Source: an uncultured Stomatobaculum sp.
GTDB lineage: Bacteria; Bacillota; Clostridia; Lachnospirales; Lachnospiraceae
Direction of reading: 5' to 3'
NCBI GenBank assembly: GCA_938010625.1
Contig: CALLVJ010000337.1
Coordinates: forward strand, 1 to 13,255
DNA: 13,255 nucleotides
Position numbers and translations under genes: made by a program. Under the pieces are notes generated by a model. It searched no databases, was not told the DNA's origin, and was given only the letters and a program-made list of their open reading frames with translations. Shown here one piece after another: positions 5,705-12,475 of this stretch (the stretch's first letter is position 1; every line of letters begins with the position of its first letter).

Positions 5705-6769
5705 TTACCTGCCGGCGTCCAGCGCGACAAAAGGGAACTGTTCCCTGCTCTCTCGGTCGGGATTCTCCTTGACCTGGTAAAAGTCAAAATGCTGCCCTGC
5801 AAAGAGCCTGGCGCTGTCTTCACGGTCACAGAGCAGTACGCGCCTTGCGCCGTCTCGGTGGCTCTCATGGATTAGCCGAGTTAGCAGCGCTGCATAGTCT
5901 GCCGAACGGCAGTATTCCACAGTGAGATAGCTCTCTCTAGTCTCAGCGAGATTCTCCTGAGACAGTTCATAGCGCCAGTCCGCATTGTCCGCGGCATAGC
6001 GAAGCGGAATCGGCAAATAGCGAATTCCCGCGAGCACCAGCCCCGCCGCCGGGGCGACCGGTCCGGTATCGCGGCGGCTGCGGCTCTGTATCGCTATTTG
6101 GAACGCATCCGCTTGCTTTTTGCCGCTCCCGATCTCGATCAGCGTCCCGACGATGATCCGCACCATATGATAGAGAAATCCGTTCCCCGTTATGCGGAAG
6201 GTCATAAGCCCCGCATACTCTCCTGCTGCTTTGCGCTCTGCCATGAGCTCGGCGCGATATATGCTTCTCACGGCATGCGCCGCCGAAGAGCCGCTCGCAC
6301 AGAATGCCGCAAAATTGTGCTCGCCGAGCAGTGCCGGCAGTGCCGCCCGCATCGCGCTGAGATTCAGCGGCATATAGCAGTGTGCTGCGCTGTTCCGGAG
6401 CAGCGGGTTCATGATACGTTCATTCCAAATGCGATATTCGTAGGTCTTCTCACAGTGCTGCTTCCGGGGATGCCAGTTCAGCGCAACTTCATCGGCTGCC
6501 TGAATCCGGATATCCGGCGGCAGGTAGGCATTCAGCGCGGCTGCATAGCGGGACACTGTCATGGGAAAGTCTGTGTCGAAGACAGCGACATTGCCGAGCG
6601 CATGAACGCCTGTATCCGTGCGGCTCGCCAATATGAGCTGTGCAGAGGCTCCCGTGAGTCCCTGCACAGCTTCAGCGAGTTTCTGTTCGACGGTCACAAC
6701 ATGCGGCTGCATCTGGGAGCCAAAGTATGCTGTCCCGTCATAGCTCACAACCAGACGAACTCTTCTCAT
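5705..6769 (-). CDS. truA: tRNA pseudouridine38-40 synthase TruA with C-terminal extension
   Basis: TruA converts U38-U40 in the tRNA anticodon stem to pseudouridine. Seen: N-terminal VSYDGTAYFGSQMQP (8-22), the catalytic motif SRTDTGVHALG (49-59) with Asp52 as nucleophile, KTYEYRIWN (108-116), HNFAAFCASG (151-160), and GNGFLYHMVRIIVGTLIEIGSG (195-216), followed by the closing AAGLVLAGIRY near 241-251. A normal TruA of 245-270 aa would end here. This one has about 100 more residues (255-354) containing a stretch RLIHESHRDGARRVLLCDRE and ending in PFVALDAGR; I do not recognise the domain. The gene follows ecfT by nine bases with GAGGAA as ribosome binding site, the usual clostridial order. The extension is in frame with no sign of frameshift. 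Confidence 0.95.
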   Translation of the reverse strand: MRRVRLVVSYDGTAYFGSQMQPHVVTVEQKLAEAVQGLTGASAQLILASRTDTGVHALGNVAVFDTDFPMTVSRYAAALNAYLPPDIRIQAADEVALNWHPRKQHCEKTYEYRIWNERIMNPLLRNSAAHCYMPLNLSAMRAALPALLGEHNFAAFCASGSSAAHAVRSIYRAELMAERKAAGEYAGLMTFRITGNGFLYHMVRIIVGTLIEIGSGKKQADAFQIAIQSRSRRDTGPVAPAAGLVLAGIRYLPIPLRYAADNADWRYELSQENLAETRESYLTVEYCRSADYAALLTRLIHESHRDGARRVLLCDREDSARLFAGQHFDFYQVKENPDRESREQFPFVALDAGR

Positions 6770-6778
6770 TTCATTTCC

Positions 6779-7579
6779 TCAGAATAAAACGCGGCAGCAG
6801 ACGACTGCGACCAGAAAGAATAGCTGAATGGCATAGGCAATCCGGTCAGCGCGCTTATACCTGAGCGGCTTCATCTGGGTTCTGCCTTCTCCGCCATGAT
6901 AGCAGCGCGCCTCCATGGCCATTGCGAGATCCGTCGCACGCCGGAAGGCAGAGACAAAGAGTGGCACGAGCAGCGGCACCATGGCGTGCGCCTTTCGGAT
7001 CATATTGCCGCTCTCAAAGTCAGCGCCCCGCGCCATCTGCGCCTTCATGATTTTGTCGGTCTCCTCCATGAGAATTGGGATAAAGCGAAGCGCAATGCTC
7101 ATCATCATCGCAATTTCATGCACTGGGACGCGAAACACTTTCAGAAAACCAAGTCCCCTTTCCATGCCCTGGGTCAGCGCATTCGGCGTCGTGGTCAGGG
7201 TCATAATCGTGGAGCCGACGACAAGGTAAACGAGCCGGAGCGCCATAAAGCCCGCGAGTACCAGCCCCTCCGCCGTGATTTTAATAAACTTCCACTGCCA
7301 TAACACCTTGCCATCTGTGAGGAACAGATTAAAACTCACGCTGATCAGCAGAATAAAAATAATGCCCTTTAAGCCACGCAACATATAAGAGAGCGGGACG
7401 CGGGACAGGCTGATGCTCACTGCAAGAAAGATAGTCGCAAGTGCATAGCTCTGCCAGTTGTTGCAAAAAAACAGCGCCACAATGTAAATCAAGGTTCCCG
7501 CGAGTTTAGTTCTGGGATCCAGACGATGAAGTGCCGAATCGACAGGATAGTATTGGCCGAGTGCCACATCTTTCAGCAC
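6779..7579 (-). CDS. ecfT: ECF transporter transmembrane component EcfT
   Basis: This is a 266-aa integral membrane protein. The N-terminus GQYYPVDSALHRLDPRTKL (8-26) is the standard EcfT opening. Hydrophobic segments lie near 26-60, 68-88, 105-130 and 245-263. Two cytoplasmic coupling motifs are present: ARG (183-185, in QMARGADF) and ARC (224-226, in MEARCYHGG). These arginines sit in grooves of the two ATPases and pass ATP-driven movement to the substrate-binding S-component. EcfT together with EcfA1 and EcfA2 forms a shared energising module for several vitamin and metal uptake proteins; no S-component lies in this window, so they are presumably encoded elsewhere (group II ECF). The start overlaps the ecfA2 stop by seven bases. 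Confidence 0.97.
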   Translation of the reverse strand: MLKDVALGQYYPVDSALHRLDPRTKLAGTLIYIVALFFCNNWQSYALATIFLAVSISLSRVPLSYMLRGLKGIIFILLISVSFNLFLTDGKVLWQWKFIKITAEGLVLAGFMALRLVYLVVGSTIMTLTTTPNALTQGMERGLGFLKVFRVPVHEIAMMMSIALRFIPILMEETDKIMKAQMARGADFESGNMIRKAHAMVPLLVPLFVSAFRRATDLAMAMEARCYHGGEGRTQMKPLRYKRADRIAYAIQLFFLVAVVCCRVLF

Positions 7580-8433
7580 GGCGCACCTCCCTTCAGGAGT
7601 TTCACAAGCGCATCTCGCGCCTCTGCGACCGTTGTGATCTCATCGCTGAGCGGCATCCCGGCCCTGCGAAGCTTCTGCACGAGGTAGGTGACCTGCGGCG
7701 CAGAGAGCTTTAACGCTTCCAGCTCTTCGTAATGCTTAAATACTTCCTTTGGCGTCCCGTCAAAACGCTTCTCACCGTCACTCATCACAAGCAGGCGGTC
7801 AGCATAGTTGGCAACATCTTCCATGCTGTGAGACACCAGAATGACTGTGAGCCCCCAGCTCTGATTCAGCTCTTTCACACGGTTCAGAATCTCATCTCGT
7901 CCGCGCGGATCCAATCCCGCCGTCGGCTCGTCTAAAACAAGTACCTTCGGCTTCATCGCGAGCACCCCTGCAATCGCGACGCGGCGCTTCTGTCCGCCCG
8001 AGAGTTCAAACGGCGACTTCTTATAAAAGCTCTCTGAAAGTCCCACCATGCCAAGCGCTTCAACAGCGCGCTGTTCAATCTCCGCCTTTGAGAGTCCCAT
8101 ATTCTTTGGGCCGAAGCAGACATCCTGGAACACATCAACCTCAAAGAGCTGATGCTCCGGGTACTGGAACACGAGCCCCACTTTCGTGCGGAGCGCGCGC
8201 ATGTTGTAACCCTTTTCGTAAATATTCTCGCCGTCGACAAAAAGCTTGCCGTCCGTCGCGCGAATCAGACCATTCAAATGCTGGATCAGCGTGGATTTTC
8301 CGGAACCTGTGTGCCCAATGAGCCCCACAAACTGTCCATCCGGAATATCAAAGCTCACGTCGCGGAGTGCCGGCTGCGCGAAAGCAGTCCCTCCTCCGTA
8401 GGTATAGCTCAGGTGTTCTGCGCGGATTCCCAA
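7573..8433 (-). CDS. ecfA2: ECF transporter ATPase EcfA2
   Basis: This 286-aa ABC ATPase is the second ATPase of the ECF module. Seen: N-terminal LSYTYGGGTAFAQPAL (8-23), where the long insert before PAL is typical of EcfA2, Walker A GHTGSGKS (40-47), Q-loop Gln90 in VFQYPEHQLF, signature LSGGQ (144-148), Walker B VLVLDEP (164-170) with D-loop GLDP, and switch His202. The C-terminal part (from about 235) is the ECF-specific extension that dimerises the two ATPases. It starts three bases after the ecfA1 stop. It differs from EcfA1 in the YPEHQLF sequence after the Q-loop (NPDNQII in EcfA1), the usual way to tell the pair apart. Confidence 0.97.
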   Translation of the reverse strand: MGIRAEHLSYTYGGGTAFAQPALRDVSFDIPDGQFVGLIGHTGSGKSTLIQHLNGLIRATDGKLFVDGENIYEKGYNMRALRTKVGLVFQYPEHQLFEVDVFQDVCFGPKNMGLSKAEIEQRAVEALGMVGLSESFYKKSPFELSGGQKRRVAIAGVLAMKPKVLVLDEPTAGLDPRGRDEILNRVKELNQSWGLTVILVSHSMEDVANYADRLLVMSDGEKRFDGTPKEVFKHYEELEALKLSAPQVTYLVQKLRRAGMPLSDEITTVAEARDALVKLLKGGAPC

Positions 8434-8436
8434 GAC

Positions 8437-9297
8437 CTAGTTCTCCTTCCAAAGCGGCAGAATAGCTTCCGCGAGTTCCTCCATTGAGAGGACGCTCTCT
8501 GGTAAACTTATGCCGCACTGTTTCAGCTCATATGCGAGTTCAGTCGCCTGCGGCACGTCGAGGCGCAGACGCTTCAATTCTTCTACCCGGGTGAAAATCT
8601 CTCGCGGCGCGCCATCCATGATGACCTTTCCGTCATCCATTACGACGAGACGATCTGCCCCAATCACTTCTTCCATATAGTGGGTGATCAACACCACTGT
8701 GACACCCTCGCGGCGGTTTAATTCCGTCACAGTCCGAATCACTTCTTTTCTGCCGTTCGGATCAAGCATTGCAGTCGGCTCATCGAGGACAATGCACTTT
8801 GGACGCATTGCCATGACGCCTGCAATCGCGACGCGCTGCTTCTGTCCGCCCGAGAGATGATTCGGCGATTTCAGGCGGAAGGCTGTCATGCCGACTGCCG
8901 CGAGCGCTGCATCGACCCGCTGCCAGATCTCCGGGGTCGGCACGCCGAGATTTTCGGGACCAAAGCCCACATCGTCCTCGACGATATTCGCAATAATCTG
9001 ATTGTCCGGATTCTGAAAAACCATGCCCACCTCGCGGCGGATGTCGAGGAGCTTTGCATCGTCCGCGGTATTCATGCCGGAAATCAGCACTGTGCCACTG
9101 CTCGGCAGCAAAATACCGTTCAGCGTCTTCGCAAACGTGGACTTGCCGGAACCGTTGTGCCCGAGAATTGCGACAAAGCTTCCCGCCTCAATTTCAAGGC
9201 TCACGCCGTTGATCGCGCGGTTCACTTCCGTAACCTTTGCCTCTTCGTCGCGGGTGATGTAGTCAAACTCGAGCTCTTTCGCTTCAATGATTGCCAT
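8437..9297 (-). CDS. ecfA1: ECF transporter ATPase EcfA1
   Basis: This 286-aa ABC ATPase has Walker A GHNGSGKS (46-53), Q-loop Gln95 in VFQNPDNQII, signature LSGGQ (148-152), Walker B CIVLDEP (168-174) with D-loop MLDP, and switch His206. It pairs with EcfA2 to power vitamin uptake through EcfT. The start at 9297 gives MAIIEAKELEFDYI, like homologues, with GGAGGAG four to five bases upstream. A longer in-frame start at 9348 adds an unlikely Arg/Ala-rich lead and is not supported. The start lies inside the upstream hypothetical gene (14-base overlap), so the two are probably translated together. Residues 12-28 (YITRDEEAKVTEVNRAI) form the short insert common in EcfA1. Confidence 0.97.
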   Translation of the reverse strand: MAIIEAKELEFDYITRDEEAKVTEVNRAINGVSLEIEAGSFVAILGHNGSGKSTFAKTLNGILLPSSGTVLISGMNTADDAKLLDIRREVGMVFQNPDNQIIANIVEDDVGFGPENLGVPTPEIWQRVDAALAAVGMTAFRLKSPNHLSGGQKQRVAIAGVMAMRPKCIVLDEPTAMLDPNGRKEVIRTVTELNRREGVTVVLITHYMEEVIGADRLVVMDDGKVIMDGAPREIFTRVEELKRLRLDVPQATELAYELKQCGISLPESVLSMEELAEAILPLWKEN

Positions 9298-9994
9298 TGC
9301 TCTCCTCCGCTGAGGAAGCTGCACTCCTGCCGCCGCCGGTGCCCTCATCGGTCGGCTGGTAGTTCACAACGCCAAACTCACCGACCTTCCCGCTCTGTAA
9401 GTCCGAAACGCGGACATAGGCGACCACGAACTGCTTGTCGGTCAGCACGGTCTTGCTGTACTCCTCCGTGTCGCCGCTCGCCTTCGTGTAGTCCTTAAAC
9501 TTGTCCGGCACCTCGCCCATCGTGAGGCCGTTGGTCATATCAACCCCCGAGAGCTGCACTTCGGTCTTGCCGTAGCCCTGCGCCTCGGTATTAAACGTCA
9601 GCGCATCAATCTTACAGGACGAAATCGGAATGCTGTACGCGTTCGCATTGCTGTATTTGATACTTGCGACATAATCATCGCCCTTGACCAGCACCAGGCT
9701 GTACTGCATGGCTGCATCCGCCATCTCATCGGTCTTCAGCGCCACAAAGTTGCCATTCTGGTCCTCATACTTCAACTGAAAGCCTGCGTCCAGTAGTGCA
9801 GAGAGTTCGGTCTCTCCGACTTCCACTTCCACGCCACTCACTTTTACTGTCGGCACCGGCCGCTGCTCGGTGTTCTGCTCAATCTTCTCATCACCGAGGA
9901 TAATCTCGCCCTCCGGCAGCACATAAAGATAGACTGTAAGGACAACCATCACGGCTGCCAGAACATACATTGCCCCCCAAAAAAGCCTTTTCAT
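9284..9994 (-). CDS. Hypothetical membrane-anchored extracytoplasmic protein
   Basis: This 236-aa protein has one hydrophobic helix at about 5-27 after MKR. It lacks a lipobox cysteine and an obvious cleavage site, so it is probably anchored with its body outside. The body begins near residue 50 with VSGVEVEVGETELSALLDAGFQ, a pattern I have seen in uncharacterised Lachnospiraceae surface proteins, and continues as a beta-rich domain to about 215. The tail is low-complexity, rich in Gly, Ser and Glu (GTGGGRSAASSAEES). It overlaps ecfA1 by 14 bases, so it is the first gene of the ecf operon here, where rplQ is the common neighbour in other Clostridia. I see no catalytic motif. It might help an uptake or envelope function, but the function is unknown. 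Confidence 0.85.
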   Translation of the reverse strand: MKRLFWGAMYVLAAVMVVLTVYLYVLPEGEIILGDEKIEQNTEQRPVPTVKVSGVEVEVGETELSALLDAGFQLKYEDQNGNFVALKTDEMADAAMQYSLVLVKGDDYVASIKYSNANAYSIPISSCKIDALTFNTEAQGYGKTEVQLSGVDMTNGLTMGEVPDKFKDYTKASGDTEEYSKTVLTDKQFVVAYVRVSDLQSGKVGEFGVVNYQPTDEGTGGGRSAASSAEESNGNH

Positions 9995-10034
9995 GATTTT
10001 CCGCCTTTGCCTGTTGAATATTTTGTCCTACGAC

Positions 10035-10069
10035 GCAAAAACCCTCAAGTCCACACGGGCTTGAGGGTT
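10035..10069 (-). terminator. tRNA-Arg terminator
   Basis: The stem AACCCTCAAG/CTTGAGGGTT (10069-10060 with 10049-10040 on the minus strand) has a 10-base loop and is followed by a short T run. It begins four bases after the tRNA 3' end. No separate promoter is obvious in the 40 bases between it and the next gene, so some read-through into the hypothetical gene and ecf operon is possible. Confidence 0.85.
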
Positions 10070-10072
10070 ATA

Positions 10073-10146
10073 CGTGCGTGAGAGGATTCGAACCCCCGAC
10101 ACCTTGGTCCGTAGCCAAGTGCTCTATCCAGCTGAGCTACACACAC
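10073..10146 (-). tRNA. tRNA-Arg (anticodon ACG)
   Basis: A full cloverleaf can be folded on the minus strand. The acceptor GTGTGTG (10146-10140) pairs with CACGCAC (10080-10074) over seven pairs, one of them G-U. The D arm contains AGCTGGAT, the anticodon stem is CTTGG/CCAAG with loop CTACGGA, giving anticodon ACG, and the T loop is TTCGAAT. The ACG anticodon (A34 edited to inosine) reads CGU, CGC and CGA. The 3' CCA is not encoded, so it must be added after transcription. It has its own promoter and terminator. Confidence 0.97.
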
Positions 10147-10168
10147 TCATTGCTTATTGCAAGTACAA

Positions 10169-10197
10169 AGTATAAAGCCGTGCCCGTGCTTTGTCAA
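10169..10197 (-). promoter_or_regulatory. tRNA-Arg promoter
   Basis: TTGACA (10197-10192) and TATACT (10174-10169) on the minus strand are separated by 17 bases, and the tRNA 5' end is about 23 bases past the -10. This gives a strong, near-consensus promoter. Confidence 0.9.
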
Positions 10198-10244
10198 CAC
10201 TTTTTGCATTATTCTTTTCGTTTTTTGCCGCTCTGGTATCGTGC

Positions 10245-10814
10245 TCAGCGCAGCACTTCTACGATGCAGAAATCCTGGCTCTCGCCGGATAGCTGCACCA
10301 TGAGTTTTTGCATGTGGCGCTCAGAGAGATCGCCACATATGGTCAGCAGAAATCGCACTGCCTGCCTGTCCTCTGTGTAGGACAGGAGCTCCATCTTTTC
10401 CATATTATAGCCATAGTCGCCGACCATGCTGAGAATCGAAGACATCGCATTCGGGCGGTTTGGGCGCGTCAGGCGTAACTTCACCTTCTGGCTCGGAACC
10501 TCATAGGGCACCGACGTGAAGAGCGCCCCGTACTGCGCGGGATTCCAGGTATAGAGAAGGCCATACTGGTACATGCGGCTGGTCTCCATGATTTTTCGCA
10601 CAATCGCGAGATACTCGCGGCGCAGTTCCTCCGGCACATTCCTGCCGAGCCGCTCTAAAATTGCCTCCTCCCGATCCGCGCGGTAAATCTCTGTCTCTCC
10701 CTGCTCTGCCTTTGCCTCCGCAACTTCCTTTGAGCAGACAAGGCGCTGCAGCAAGAGTACCTTGATTTCCTCGTCGAGCGTGTCAATCTTCTTTCGAATC
10801 TCCGTCAACTCCAT
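10245..10814 (-). CDS. Chorismate mutase (AroQ type) with ACT-like C-terminal domain
   Basis: This 189-aa protein catalyses, by family, chorismate to prephenate in phenylalanine/tyrosine synthesis. Residues 1-85 are an AroQ helical domain. By comparison with the E. coli enzyme, Arg7, Arg24, Lys35, Arg48 and Glu49 match the active-site Arg11, Arg28, Lys39, Arg51 and Glu52. After a linker with YGLLYTWNPAQYG (84-96), residues about 110-189 look like an ACT regulatory domain (RLTRPNRPNAMSSILSMVGDYGYNMEKMEL, then a beta-rich end). The layout is like P-protein PheA with the central prephenate dehydratase domain missing. The linker shows no broken dehydratase remnant that I recognise. The start has no textbook ribosome binding site, only AAGAGAAG-like bases. 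It lies 18 bases after the acetyltransferase gene, probably in the same transcript. Confidence 0.87.
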   Translation of the reverse strand: MELTEIRKKIDTLDEEIKVLLLQRLVCSKEVAEAKAEQGETEIYRADREEAILERLGRNVPEELRREYLAIVRKIMETSRMYQYGLLYTWNPAQYGALFTSVPYEVPSQKVKLRLTRPNRPNAMSSILSMVGDYGYNMEKMELLSYTEDRQAVRFLLTICGDLSERHMQKLMVQLSGESQDFCIVEVLR

Positions 10815-10832
10815 AGCTTCTCTTATTTCCCC

Positions 10833-11114
10833 TTATTCCACAACGAGATCGTCGTTTTCCGGATGCTTCTGAAACCAGTGCTCCGCATAAGAGCAGGTCA
10901 ACACTGCCCTCTTCTTCTCGTCCCGAAGGCGCTTCACCAGCCGTTCCATGAGTTCCTGTCCTATCCCCTGCCCCTGGAGCAAAGGGCTCACCTCCGTATG
11001 CTCCACATTCACGGTATCACCATTGACCGCTGGAAACTGCACACAGGCGAGCTTCACACCGTTCTCATCATAACCGGCAATTTCATTTGCCTCGTTCTCA
11101 TACTGCAATGCCAT
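10833..11114 (-). CDS. Small GNAT-like N-acetyltransferase (YjdJ / Acetyltransf_CG family)
   Basis: This 93-aa protein fits the short GNAT family typified by YjdJ. Seen: a central VEHTEVSPLLQGQGIGQELMERL (37-59) with the acetyl-CoA pyrophosphate loop Q-G-Q-G-I-G (47-52), then LTCSYAEHWFQKHPE (72-86) with the conserved Cys74 and the family's W-F-x-K-H-P ending. These proteins lack the first part of a full GNAT domain; their substrates are mostly unknown. A GAGAGGAGG ribosome binding site and a good promoter lie upstream. It heads a two-gene unit with chorismate mutase, which may be positional only. Confidence 0.9.
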   Translation of the reverse strand: MALQYENEANEIAGYDENGVKLACVQFPAVNGDTVNVEHTEVSPLLQGQGIGQELMERLVKRLRDEKKRAVLTCSYAEHWFQKHPENDDLVVE

Positions 11115-11160
11115 AAAAGCCTCCTCTCACTGCTGTGTCAGAGTTCCAGATAATAAAAAA

Positions 11161-11189
11161 AATATAGCATAGCTGCAGTCAGTTTTCAA
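11161..11189 (-). promoter_or_regulatory. Promoter of the acetyltransferase-chorismate mutase unit
   Basis: TTGAAA (11189-11184) and TATATT (11166-11161) on the minus strand are 17 bases apart, about 47 bases before the acetyltransferase ATG. The -35 lies inside a CAGTTT-TC-AAACTG inverted repeat (11180-11193), a possible operator. Confidence 0.75.
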
Positions 11190-11319
11190 ACTGCACAGCT
11201 TGTAGCAGCCCCTCGTGTCTCATCAAATCCTATTTCCTACTTAACTGAAAGGTATTTCATATGATAACATTGCCAGCTTGCGCCTGCCAAGCATTGCGCA
11301 GTGTTTTTTCAAATTTCTG

Positions 11320-11367
11320 TTGACAGGCATTAAATTCTAGTGTACTATTTAATTAGTTCGCAAGTGC
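11320..11367 (+). promoter_or_regulatory. Promoter and likely YtrA-type operator of the GntR-ABC operon
   Basis: TTGACA (11320-11325) is followed after 17 bases by TACTAT (11343-11348). The -10 is embedded in the imperfect inverted repeat GTACTA-TTTAAT-TAGTTC (11342-11359). YtrA-subfamily GntR regulators commonly repress their own promoter through a site of this GTACTA/TAGTAC form, so the encoded regulator probably binds here. Confidence 0.72.
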
Positions 11368-11390
11368 AGCTCTTGCAGAAAGGAGTCTTG

Positions 11391-11729
11391 ATGCAATTCG
11401 ACGAATCGCAGCCCATTTATTTACAGGTTGTCCTGCAAATCAAAAAAGAGATTGTTACCGGTCAGAAGAAAAACGGCGAAAAATTAAAATCGGGGCGTGA
11501 ACTCGCTCTTGAGTATCACATCAATCCCAATACGGCAGCGCGTGTCTACCAAACACTTGAAACAGAAGGCGTCGCCTTCACGAAGCGCGGACTTGGCACT
11601 TTTGTGACAGAAGATGCCACAATCAATGTGAGCCTGCGCAAGGAACTCGCAGCGGACTTCGTTGCCCGCTTCAAAAAAGACATGTCCGAACTCGGCTATA
11701 CCGAGGATGAAATGCGGACACTCATTTGA
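11391..11729 (+). CDS. GntR-family transcriptional regulator, YtrA subfamily
   Basis: This 112-aa protein has an N-terminal winged helix-turn-helix (about 8-73): PIYLQVVLQIKKEIVTG, then SGRELALEYHINPNTAARVYQTLETEG (34-60) and the wing GLGTFV (67-72). The short C-terminal helical tail (80-112) is the YtrA-type dimerisation part, too small to hold a ligand-binding domain. Such regulators sit with ABC transporter genes and often respond to cell-wall or membrane stress or antibiotics. The usual LPS-x-RELA is LKSGRELA here. The ATG at 11391 has AAAGGAG at good distance; an in-frame ATG at 11340 overlaps the promoter -10 and is rejected. The ABC ATPase starts 17 bases downstream. Confidence 0.93.
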   Translation: MQFDESQPIYLQVVLQIKKEIVTGQKKNGEKLKSGRELALEYHINPNTAARVYQTLETEGVAFTKRGLGTFVTEDATINVSLRKELAADFVARFKKDMSELGYTEDEMRTLI

Positions 11730-11746
11730 ATCAAGGAGGTTATTCC

Positions 11747-12433
11747 ATGCTGGAAGTAAACCATGTTAACAAAAGCTATGGCAGCAAACAGGCACTCAGC
11801 GATTTCAGCTGCACATTGCAGGCTGGCGAGATTTATGGTCTGCTCGGTGCCAATGGAAGCGGCAAAACCACACTCATGAAACTGATTGCCAATCTGATTC
11901 TGCCGGACAGCGGCGAAATTCTCTTAGACGGCAAGCCGGTCTCGGCGGCAAGCCGGACGCACATCGCCTATATGTCAACAGAACCCTACTTTTACTCCTA
12001 TATGAAAATCAAAGATGTCGGCGAATACTACCGCGACTTCTTTGAGGATTTCTCAATGGAAACCTTTCTCGAGATTTTACAGGACTTTAACTTAAGTCCT
12101 GCACTTCGCACAAAGCAGTTATCCTCAGGTATGATGGCAAAAATGAAAGTCGCCGTCACAATGTCGCGGAGCGCCGACATCATCCTGCTTGATGAGCCCT
12201 TAAACGGGATCGACTTAATCGCGCGCGACCAAGTCATGGAACTCATCATCTCCCGCGCGGGACAGAACTCTGCTCTCCTGCTCTCGAGCCATTTAGTTGA
12301 AGAGATGGAGCGCTTCATTTCAAAAGCAATTTTTGTGAAAGATGGCAGCCTGATTGCCGACCTCGACGTCGAGGAGCTCCGCGTCAAAGAAGGACTCTCA
12401 CTCGCCGAGAAATACCGCCAGCTGCTCGCCTGA
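11747..12433 (+). CDS. ABC transporter ATP-binding protein (YtrB-like)
   Basis: This 228-aa ATPase has Walker A GANGSGKT (34-41), signature LSSGM (125-129, in place of LSGGQ), Walker B IILLDEP (145-151) with D-loop GIDLIAR, and switch His182. The usual Q-loop glutamine is not apparent; the matching place reads AYMSTEPYF (75-83). This is seen in some export-type ATPases of GntR-linked operons. The ATG at 11747 is preceded by AAGGAGG; an earlier in-frame ATG at 11726 overlaps the regulator's end and lacks such a site. It probably powers the membrane protein encoded next. The substrate cannot be told from sequence; efflux or envelope stress is typical for the group. Confidence 0.94.
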   Translation: MLEVNHVNKSYGSKQALSDFSCTLQAGEIYGLLGANGSGKTTLMKLIANLILPDSGEILLDGKPVSAASRTHIAYMSTEPYFYSYMKIKDVGEYYRDFFEDFSMETFLEILQDFNLSPALRTKQLSSGMMAKMKVAVTMSRSADIILLDEPLNGIDLIARDQVMELIISRAGQNSALLLSSHLVEEMERFISKAIFVKDGSLIADLDVEELRVKEGLSLAEKYRQLLA

Positions 12434-12475
12434 ACACCGATCTCGTTGCCTTATAGGGCAGGAAAGGAACAATTT

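Noticed and set aside
6098..6787. Plus-strand 229-codon open frame antisense to truA
   Set aside because: The opposite strand encodes a clear TruA with catalytic motifs; this frame is Cys/Arg/His-rich, as expected of an antisense shadow.
9295..9348. Longer ecfA1 start at 9348
   Set aside because: It adds an Arg/Ala/Gln-rich lead not typical of EcfA1, and the ATG at 9297 has a good GGAGGAG and the expected N-terminus.
8857..9498. Plus-strand 213-codon open frame antisense to ecfA1
   Set aside because: It is the complement of the ABC ATPase and hypothetical gene, with no ribosome binding site or recognisable domain.
11268..11311. Possible plus-strand terminator (TGCGC/GCGCA stem and T run)
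   Set aside because: The stem is only about five pairs with a 12-base loop, and no plus-strand gene lies upstream for it to end.
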